NCBI GenBank assembly: GCA_039196715.1
Contig: JBCCUP010000051.1
Location: forward strand, 1 to 32,184
DNA length: 32,184 nt
Source of the DNA: Pseudomonadota bacterium
GTDB lineage: Bacteria > Pseudomonadota > Gammaproteobacteria > CALCKW01
Reading direction: 5' to 3'
The position numbers were made by a program, and so were the translations under genes. Under the pieces are notes generated by a model. The model was not told where the DNA came from, ran no database searches, and was given only the letters and a program-made list of their open reading frames with translations. Below are positions 16,278-23,400 of this stretch, in pieces (position 1 is the first letter of the stretch; each line of letters opens with the position of its first letter).

Positions 16278-16346
16278 GTGCAGGAGACGCCGCGGCGTGG
16301 GCGCCTGCACGCAGCTTACCCGCTGGCCGATGGCGCGGGCCAGCGG
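16278..16346 (-). terminator. Two strong hairpins after the glutamate-synthase/hydroxy-acid-dehydrogenase operon
   Basis: Arms CCGCTGGCC (16320-16328) and GGCCAGCGG (16338-16346) form a perfect 9 bp stem. GTGCAGG (16278-16284) and CCTGCAC (16304-16310) form a second stem with an inner ACGCCGCGGCGT palindrome. Both lie in the 170 bp between the hydroxy-acid dehydrogenase stop and the TPR gene start. There is no T-run. They probably mark the end of the large operon by structure-dependent or Rho-dependent termination. Confidence 0.45.
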
Positions 16347-16425
16347 TCTCGACCCGGTGTTGGGGTGTGTTTCGTGCTCGGGCGCATCAGCCGTTCAGGC
16401 CCGGCCAGCAACCTGCGCCTCGCAC

Positions 16426-17574
16426 TCAGCGCCAGCGCAGGTTCTCGCGGTTCAGTTGGTCGATCTTGGTCACACCCATGAGCTTCATGTCACGCTCGAT
16501 CTCGGTGCGCAGGTTGCCGAGCGCGCGCTCGACCCCGGCCTGGCCTGCCGCTGCGAGGGCGTAGAGGTAGAGCCGCCCGCCCGAGCAGGCCTTGGCACCG
16601 ACGGACAGTGCCTTGAGGACGTGGGTGCCGCGCTGGATACCCGACTCGCAGATCACATCCAGTCGGTCGCCGACCGCGTCGACGATTTCGGCGAGCTGGT
16701 CGAACGGCGCACGAGAGCCGTCGAGTTGGCGGCCCCCGTGGTTGGACACCATGATGCCGGTGCAGCCGATGTCGGCGGCGCGCTTGGCGTCTTCCACGCT
16801 CATGATGCCTTTCAACGCGAACTGACCGTTCCACTGCGCGCAGAGTTTCTCGGCGTCGTCCCAGTTCATCGACTGGTCGAGCATGGTGGAGAAGTACTCG
16901 CCGACCGACACCGCGAGGTTGGTGCCCGCCGAGACGTGGCCCGAGAGGTGTGGCATGTCGAACTTCTCCTTGGTGAAGAAATTCCACGCCCACATCGGAT
17001 GGGTGGCGAAACTCAGGGCGCTCGCCGCCGTGAGTTTCGGCGGTGAGGTGAAGCCTGTGCGCAGATCGCGTTCCCGGTTGCCGCCGGTGATGGTGTCGAC
17101 GGTCAGCGCCATGACGTTGAAATTGGCCGCGCGAGCGCGCTCGAGCAACGCGTCGTTCAGCCCGCGGTCCTTGTGGAAGTAGAACTGGAACATCTTCGGA
17201 CCGGGCGCGAGCTTTTCGATTTCCTCGACGGTCACGGTTGCGAGCGATGACACCCCGAACATGGTGCCGAATTTGGTCGCGGCCTTGCCGACGGCGCGCT
17301 CGCCGTCGTGGTGGAACAGACGCTGGAGGGCGGTCGGTGCGCAGTAGAGCGGCATGTCCAACTTCTGGCCCATGACCTCGACCGACATGTCGACGTCATC
17401 GACGCCGGCCAGCACGTTGGGCACGAGGTCGCAGTCGTCAAACGCTGCGGTGTTGCGGTTGTAGGTGCGCTCATCGTCGGCGGCGCCGTCGATGTAGTGG
17501 AAGATGGGCCCCGGCAGTCGGCGCTTCGCCAGTTTCCGGAAGTCGTTGAAATTGTGACAGTCGTTCAGGCGCAC
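16426..17574 (-). CDS. FMN-dependent alpha-hydroxy-acid dehydrogenase (LldD / glycolate oxidase family)
   Basis: 382 residues from a GTG at 17574, chosen because it gives the family length (about 380) and a typical start (FNDFRKLAKRRLPGPIFHYIDGAADDE) with GGAG about 9 nt upstream. The FMN TIM barrel is complete: YIDGAADDE (27-35), FQFYFHKDRG (129-138), the strand ALTVDT near residue 158, LKGIMS with the FMN-contacting Lys, catalytic His279 in SNHGGRQLDGSRAP, and SGIQRGTHVLKALSVGAKAC then GRLYLYALAAAG near the end. It oxidises an L-2-hydroxy acid such as lactate to the 2-oxo acid, passing electrons to quinone or oxygen; the exact substrate cannot be told. It is the last gene of the operon led by the large glutamate synthase, 119 nt after the HemS-like gene. 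Confidence 0.85.
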   Translation of the reverse strand: MRLNDCHNFNDFRKLAKRRLPGPIFHYIDGAADDERTYNRNTAAFDDCDLVPNVLAGVDDVDMSVEVMGQKLDMPLYCAPTALQRLFHHDGERAVGKAATKFGTMFGVSSLATVTVEEIEKLAPGPKMFQFYFHKDRGLNDALLERARAANFNVMALTVDTITGGNRERDLRTGFTSPPKLTAASALSFATHPMWAWNFFTKEKFDMPHLSGHVSAGTNLAVSVGEYFSTMLDQSMNWDDAEKLCAQWNGQFALKGIMSVEDAKRAADIGCTGIMVSNHGGRQLDGSRAPFDQLAEIVDAVGDRLDVICESGIQRGTHVLKALSVGAKACSGGRLYLYALAAAGQAGVERALGNLRTEIERDMKLMGVTKIDQLNRENLRWR

Positions 17575-17693
17575 GCGGTGTGTCTCCAGCTGTGTGTCGG
17601 GTACGGCGCAATCCGCCAGTATATCGCTGAAACCGTCGATGGCGCAGGAAGTGTGTCGTCCCGGCGTGCACGACGGGCACGGCGCGGGCCGTG

Positions 17694-18677
17694 TTACGCG
17701 GTCCTTGAAACCCGGCCGGGCAGGCTGTTTGTCACGCTGCGCCAATAGTGGAGGCCGTGCTCCCGGTAGGGTGCCATCACCGCGAGACACGTCCCCTGCG
17801 CGCTGTACAACTCGATGAAGGTCACGTCTCGATCGCCGTCGGTGAAGCGCGTTTCCCAGCACGAGCCGATGTTGTTCAGGTCCAGTACCGACAGGCCAAG
17901 TCTGGACTGGAGCAGTACGTGTGAGCTCTGCACTGCCAGCCCGGTCACGACGCTCCCGTCCGCCTGCGTGCTCATGTCCCCGACCATCAGGCGCCAATAG
18001 GCCATGCCCATCTCCCGCATGTGTTCCAGCCAGCTGGGAATCACCAGCGGTGACACCGGGCGGGCGCGCTCGACACCCAGCAAGGGCAGGGCGCGCAGCC
18101 GATCTGCGCTGGTGGCCTGCTGGAACTGTGCGAGATGCCAGGCGGCCCCACCGGTATGCCAGCGGCGCTTCAGTGCGAGGGTGGCGGTCAGTGAATGCAC
18201 GTTGTTGTCGTGTGCTGACAGCGGCCCGTCGGGTGAAGCCGGCACGCTGTCCGGCAGGGCATCCAGGGCCAGCCCCAGCGCCAGGTCGTTCAGCGCAACA
18301 CGAAACTGCAGCGCGCCGGTGTGACCGAAGAAATGCAAGACGTCGAGATCGTCGTGCAGACCACTCGTGGGTGTGTAGGCGACGGTGGCAGGGGCAGTGT
18401 CGGCAAGTTGCAGAGCGAGACACTCGGTGGCCGGGTGCGAATCGAGCGCAGCCGTGCCCCAGCGAATACGGTGTGGCCGCGCGCAGCTCAAGGAATCCCC
18501 CTGCACAGTCGTGACCAGTGTGCGCGAGTGGTTCAGGGATTTCAGCGTGGCAGCGACGCTGGCGGGGTCAAGGTAGCGCAGGCCTGCAGGTCGCGAGGCA
18601 TGCAAGTCCGCCAGGCACCGGATCTCGAGCGCGCCATCGTACTGCGCACGCCCACAAGGGCAGTGGTCACGTTGCAT
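17694..18677 (-). CDS. Divergent HemS/ChuX-like (hemin-degrading factor family) protein
   Basis: 327 residues from the ATG at 18677, five nt after the stop of the diflavin reductase gene. Two weakly similar halves follow the HemS plan. The N-terminal half has LRYLDPASVAATLKSLNHSRTLVTTVQGDS and later VLHFFGHTGALQFRVAL, matching the LQFFDxxGxAVHKVYL-type strand. The C-terminal half has LPLLGVERARPV, YWRLMVGDM, a LGLSVLDLNNIGSCWETRF strand, DVTFIELYSAQGTCLAVM and a final Trp-containing helix, matching the LHLREDxIAxAWVVRKPTxDGxVTSLELFDAxG ending of HemS. HemS/ChuS proteins bind and open heme in iron-starved cells. The segment that carries the heme-ligand His in HemS relatives appears to read SADRL here, so the ligand may be lost. 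The N-terminus CPCGRAQYDGALEIRC is Cys-rich. The family assignment is by eye. Confidence 0.55.
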   Translation of the reverse strand: MQRDHCPCGRAQYDGALEIRCLADLHASRPAGLRYLDPASVAATLKSLNHSRTLVTTVQGDSLSCARPHRIRWGTAALDSHPATECLALQLADTAPATVAYTPTSGLHDDLDVLHFFGHTGALQFRVALNDLALGLALDALPDSVPASPDGPLSAHDNNVHSLTATLALKRRWHTGGAAWHLAQFQQATSADRLRALPLLGVERARPVSPLVIPSWLEHMREMGMAYWRLMVGDMSTQADGSVVTGLAVQSSHVLLQSRLGLSVLDLNNIGSCWETRFTDGDRDVTFIELYSAQGTCLAVMAPYREHGLHYWRSVTNSLPGRVSRTA

Positions 18678-18682
18678 GGTGG

Positions 18683-20458
18683 TCAGTACACATCCCGCAG
18701 GTACCGCTTGTCGCGGCGAAGTTGGTTGATGTAGGCCACGGCGTCCTCTTCGGTCAGACGGCCGTGGGTTCTGACGACGTCGAGCAAGGCCTGGTCGACG
18801 TCGCGCGCCATGCGCGTGGCGTCGCCGCACACGTAGAAGTGGGCGCCCTCTTCGAGCCAGGCGTACAGCGCTTTGCCGTTTTCCCGCATCCGCTGTTGCA
18901 CATAGATCTTCTCTTGCTGGTCGCGCGAAAAGGCGAGGTCGAGCCGTGTCAGCGTACCGTTACTGCAGAACTCGCCGATCTCGTCCTCGTAGATGAAGTC
19001 GCACTCGCGGTGCTGATCGCCAAAGAAAAGCCAGTTCTTGCCCGCTGCACCGCTGGCGTGCCGGGCCTGCAGGAAGGCGCGGAAGGGCGCGATGCCCGTG
19101 CCGGGCCCCACCATGATGACGGGACGGTCGCCGTCGGCGGGCAGGCGGAAGCTCTTGTTGGGCGAGAGAAAAATCCGACCGCTGTCGCCGTTCTGCAGGT
19201 GATCGGCGAGCCAGGTCGAGGCGACACCGCGGTGCTCCCGTCCGGTGTTGCGCCAACGCACAGCCGCGACAGTCAGGTGGATCTCGTTCGGGAAGGCCAA
19301 GGGGCTCGAGGAGATCGAGTAGGCCCGGTGTTGCAAGGGGCGCAGGCATGCCACCAGGTCTGTGGCAGAGATCGAGAGCGCCGGGTTCAGGTTGAGCAGG
19401 TCGAGCGTGTCTCTGCCCCAGAGGAACGTCTCCAGCGCCTCCTTGTCGCCATTGCTGACCACACGACTCAACTCGTCGTCCGCGCCGAGGTCATGCAGCC
19501 ACTGCAGCAGCGTTTTGGGCGGCGTCACGATTTCGAGTTGCTGCTGGAGCACCTGAGCGAGCGGCTGGTCGTAGCCAGCGACGACCTCCTCGCCTGTCGC
19601 ATTGACGCGTTGGAGCAGCAGCTCGACCAGTGCCGGGCAATTCCGTGGCATCACACAGAGCGCGTCGCCCGCGTCATACTCGATTCCGCTGTCGCCGAGT
19701 GAAAAGCTGAAGTGCCTGATCTCCTTGGCTGAGTCGGCGCCGGAGAGCAGGTGGTTCTCGAGAGTCTGTGCGGTGTAGGGGTTCTTGCGCGTCCAGGTGG
19801 GTTTCTTGCGCTCGGTCGGGGTGGGTGTCTCGGACGCCGTGTCAGCGAGCTCGTCGTCCGCAACGGTGTCGCGCACCTTGGGCAAGACGGCCTCGAGCCA
19901 GTCGTTGGCCGGGTCTTCGAAGTCGACATCGCAATCGATTCGGGCTGCCACGCGGGTGGCGCCGAGCTGCTCGAAACGCGTGTCGATGAGCTTGCCGGCT
20001 TCGCAGAAGTCGTCGTAGCTGGTGTCGCCGAGCGCGAGCACGGCGTAGTGCATCTGCTCGAGGCGTGGCGCGGTGGTGGCCGACAGGCTTTCCCAGAACA
20101 GTTCGGCGTTGTCGGGCATCTCCCCTTCGCCGTAGGTGGACACCACCACGAGGCAGCGCCGCACCGAGGCCAGGGCCGCCATGTCGAGGTCGTCCAGGCA
20201 CCGCAGCGCAGGGCTGAAGCCCGACTGTGACGCGAGCTCGGCCGCGCTCTCGGCGAGTTGTTCGGCGTTGCCGGTCTGCGAACCGAACACGATGTCGAGC
20301 GTGGCACCAGCAGATTGGGTCGGCGCAACCTGCGCGAGGGTGCCCATCTGGGCTTTCATGCCCGCGAGGTAACCCGCAAGCCAGATGCGCTGCTCGTCGC
20401 TGATCGGTGCATCCAGCGCGATATCGGGAAGCTTCGTCGTGGCGGGATCCGGCGTCAC
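18683..20458 (-). CDS. CysJ-like NADPH diflavin reductase (flavodoxin + FAD/NADPH domains)
   Basis: 591 residues, close to E. coli CysJ (599). It starts at a GTG (20458) whose last bases overlap the TGA of the glutamate synthase gene (GTGA), which strongly couples translation. The flavodoxin domain begins near residue 55 (VFGSQTGNAE at 58-66, then STYGEGEMPDNAELFW and LGDTSYDDFCEAGK). The connecting/FAD domain has RAYSISSSP near residue 378, and the NADPH-binding part has GPGTGIAPFRAF near 451, WLFFGDQHRECDF, YVCGDATRMARDVDQAL and the typical CysJ ending RYLRDVY. It moves hydride from NADPH through FAD and FMN to a one-electron acceptor. The normal partner CysI is not in the window; instead it is packed between a glutamate synthase and a HemS-like gene, either of which could be its acceptor. 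Confidence 0.88.
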   Translation of the reverse strand: MTPDPATTKLPDIALDAPISDEQRIWLAGYLAGMKAQMGTLAQVAPTQSAGATLDIVFGSQTGNAEQLAESAAELASQSGFSPALRCLDDLDMAALASVRRCLVVVSTYGEGEMPDNAELFWESLSATTAPRLEQMHYAVLALGDTSYDDFCEAGKLIDTRFEQLGATRVAARIDCDVDFEDPANDWLEAVLPKVRDTVADDELADTASETPTPTERKKPTWTRKNPYTAQTLENHLLSGADSAKEIRHFSFSLGDSGIEYDAGDALCVMPRNCPALVELLLQRVNATGEEVVAGYDQPLAQVLQQQLEIVTPPKTLLQWLHDLGADDELSRVVSNGDKEALETFLWGRDTLDLLNLNPALSISATDLVACLRPLQHRAYSISSSPLAFPNEIHLTVAAVRWRNTGREHRGVASTWLADHLQNGDSGRIFLSPNKSFRLPADGDRPVIMVGPGTGIAPFRAFLQARHASGAAGKNWLFFGDQHRECDFIYEDEIGEFCSNGTLTRLDLAFSRDQQEKIYVQQRMRENGKALYAWLEEGAHFYVCGDATRMARDVDQALLDVVRTHGRLTEEDAVAYINQLRRDKRYLRDVY

Positions 20459-23400
20459 GTGACGGCCCCCAGCCGTTGCACGCGCTGCGGCAGAGCGTGA
20501 CCGGCGAACAACTCTTCGAAATCGGGTATGCGGTCGAGCTTGGCGCGGTTGCTCTGTTGCTGGTGCAGGATCCAACCGTAGGTGGCCGGGCTGTCAACCG
20601 AACGTACGCTGCGCTGGCGCAGCGCGGTTGTAAAATCGCGCAGACGCTTGTCCGCGATCAGCACTGCGAGTTGCGTCTGATCGTAGGTCGCCAGTGCGGC
20701 ACGGGCGTGCTTGAGCAACTGTTGGCACAAGCCGAAGTCCTCGGTCATGACGAGGTTGCGCACGTGGCGCTGCAGCAGTGTGGGTTCGCTGTCCGCGCCG
20801 ACGCGCTTGCGGGCAATCTCCAACGCCATGTCGAGCACGGTCCAGGTGTTCAACAACGGGTACATGCTGACCGAGTCGCCGAGTTCCTCGAGCGGCGCGC
20901 GGCCATCGAGCAGGGGCAGGCGGTCCTTCCAGGCCCGCTTCAGGCGCGCAATCTGGTGAGCCGACAGGGCGGCGGCCAACTCTTCGAGCAGCGCCTTGGC
21001 CGTCTTTGCCGCGAGGATTTCTCCTGCGTCCTGGTATTGCAGGAGCGCGCGCGGCATAACCCAGACGACATCGGCCTTGCAGGTGTCCCAGTCCGCCAAC
21101 AGCCGTTCGGCCAGCGGCGAACCGGTGGCCTCGTGGTGCCAACGCAACAGCGTCTGCACCGCCTGTGCGTGCGTGTCGGCCATGGCGTCGCCGTCGCTCA
21201 GGCGGCCGGTCAACACCGAATCGTGGCTGACCGACTCGGCGAATTGCCGATTCGGGTCGTACTGGTACGCGAAGCCGCCAGACATGCCATTGCCAAAACC
21301 CTTGGCATAGCCACCGAGATTGAGCACGGTGCCGTTGGTCATGTACTCGCAGCAGAAATCGCCGACGCCCTCGACCACCGCCGTCGCCCCGGAATTGCGC
21401 ACGGCGAAACGGTCGCCCGCTTCACCGGCGACAAACAGCCGACCACCCGTGGCACCAAACAGGGCGAAGTTGCCGATCAACACGTTTTCACCCGGTGCCA
21501 TCGCACGGCTGTTTTTTGCCGGAACGACACTGATTTCGCCACCGCATGCACCCTTGCCGACGCCGTCGTTGCAGGTGCCTTCGTGTCGCATCCGGATGCC
21601 ATCGTTGCAGAACGCGGCGTAGCTCTGGCCGGCCGATTCGCGCGTGTGAACGTGCAGTGTGCCCGGGGCGAGGCTGCGCCGACCGCGGTCGTCGGTGTGC
21701 ACCGCCGGGTGCTGCACGTCGCGATCGGTGTAGTTCAGCAGGCGTTCGATGTCGATCGACAGTTGACCACCGACGCTCTTGTCGCTGTTGTCGAGCGTCA
21801 CAGGCCCGAGGTCGACGTGGTCGGACGCGGTGTCGAAGAGCGCGTGACGTGCCGTCTCGATGAGCATGTCGTCGACGCGGTAGTTGCGCTCCAGGTAGGT
21901 CGGGTTTTCGACCGCTGTCTCCGGCACATGCACCAGCATACGGCGCAAGTCCATCTGACCCACCGAGGCCGGGTGGTCGAGCAGGTGCAGCAGGTCAGCC
22001 CGGCCACGCGCCTCGTCGAGTGAGCGCAGTCCGAGCGAGGCCAGAATGCGCCGGACGTCGTGCGCGATGTTCAGCAGGTACTGTGCAAGCGCGCGCGGGT
22101 CGCCGTCGAAGGCCTCGGGGTTGGTGGTCAGTCCGGCCGGGCATTTGATGTTGCAGTTCTTGGCCATGACGCACTTCAGCATCATCAGGGCACTGGTGCC
22201 GAACTCAAAGGAGTCACCGCCGAGCAGACAGGCCTTGACAACGTCCGAGCCCGTCTGGATGGCACCCGAGCACCGGAGTTGCACTTTCTGACGAATGCGG
22301 TTGGCGCAGAGTGCCTGATGCACCTCGGCAATGCCGAGTTCGGCGGCGCGCCCGGTGTACTTCAGCGAGGTGACCGCCGCAGCGCCGGTGCCCCCGGTGT
22401 TGCCGGCGACATTGATCACATCGGCACCGGCCTTGGCGACGCCAACGGCGATGGTGCCAATGCCCTCGGAGCTCACGAGCTTGACGATCACCCGCACGCG
22501 CGCGGCCTTGGCGTCGTGTATGAGCTGGGCGAGGTCTTCGATCGAGTAGGTGTCGTGGTGCGGGGGTGGTGAGATCAGCTCGACACCGGGCGTGCCGCCG
22601 CGCGCCGCGGCAATTTCCACCGTGACCTTGGGCGCGGGCAACTGGCCGCCCTCGCCGGGCTTCGCACCCTGGCCAATCTTGATTTCGATCTCGCTGAGGT
22701 TCGGGTCGGCGAGGTAGCCCGCCCAGACGCCGAATCGGCCCGAGGCAAACTGCTTGATGCGGCTCGAGCGTATCGTGCCGAAACGGGAGATGTGCTCGCC
22801 GCCCTCGCCGCAATTCGACATGCCGCCGACCATGTTGGTGCCGTGCGCAACAGCCTCGTGGGCCGCCGCCACGAGCGCGCCGTGCGACATCGCACCCGAG
22901 GCGAGTCGGGGGGTGATCTCGGAAGCCGGTTGCACCTGCTCCAGCGGCACCGGGTCGGTGCCGGCGCGCAACCGCGAGATGTAGTCCTCGGCCGAGCCGT
23001 CACACTCGACCACCAGGCCACCGCCTGCGAGCCAGTGGCCGCGAATGTCGTCACCAAAGCGTTCCACCAGTGACTGCGCCAGCGCGTCGAGACGCGCCAG
23101 TTGGTGGGCCGGATTGCCAGTCAGCATCAGGCGGTAGTGGCCGGCCTCAAGCGGCTCGATGGCGAGTCCGCGAATGACGAAATCGAGGTTGCCCGCGCGG
23201 TTGAACAACATCATCTCGCGCTTGATGTCCTCGACCGAATTCAGGTGTGTGATGTCGGCTGGAAACGCGAGCACATCGCGCAGGGCGGCCGGGCGTCGGT
23301 GGCGCTCGCGCGCCATCGCACGGGCAAACTCACGGTAGCCCGGTGTCATCGAGAAACCGTCGATCTGCTCGGTGGTCAGGCGTTCGAAGCTGGTGTTGAC

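Noticed and set aside
17575-18423. Long N-terminal extension of the hydroxy-acid dehydrogenase frame (to 665 residues)
   Set aside because: The extension lies opposite in frame to the HemS-like gene on the same strand, is Arg/Pro-rich, and the family length and start motif fit the GTG at 17574.
18678-18830. N-terminal extension of the HemS-like frame into the diflavin reductase gene
   Set aside because: It overlaps the end of a well-supported gene and is Arg-rich; the ATG at 18677 directly after the upstream stop is a better start.
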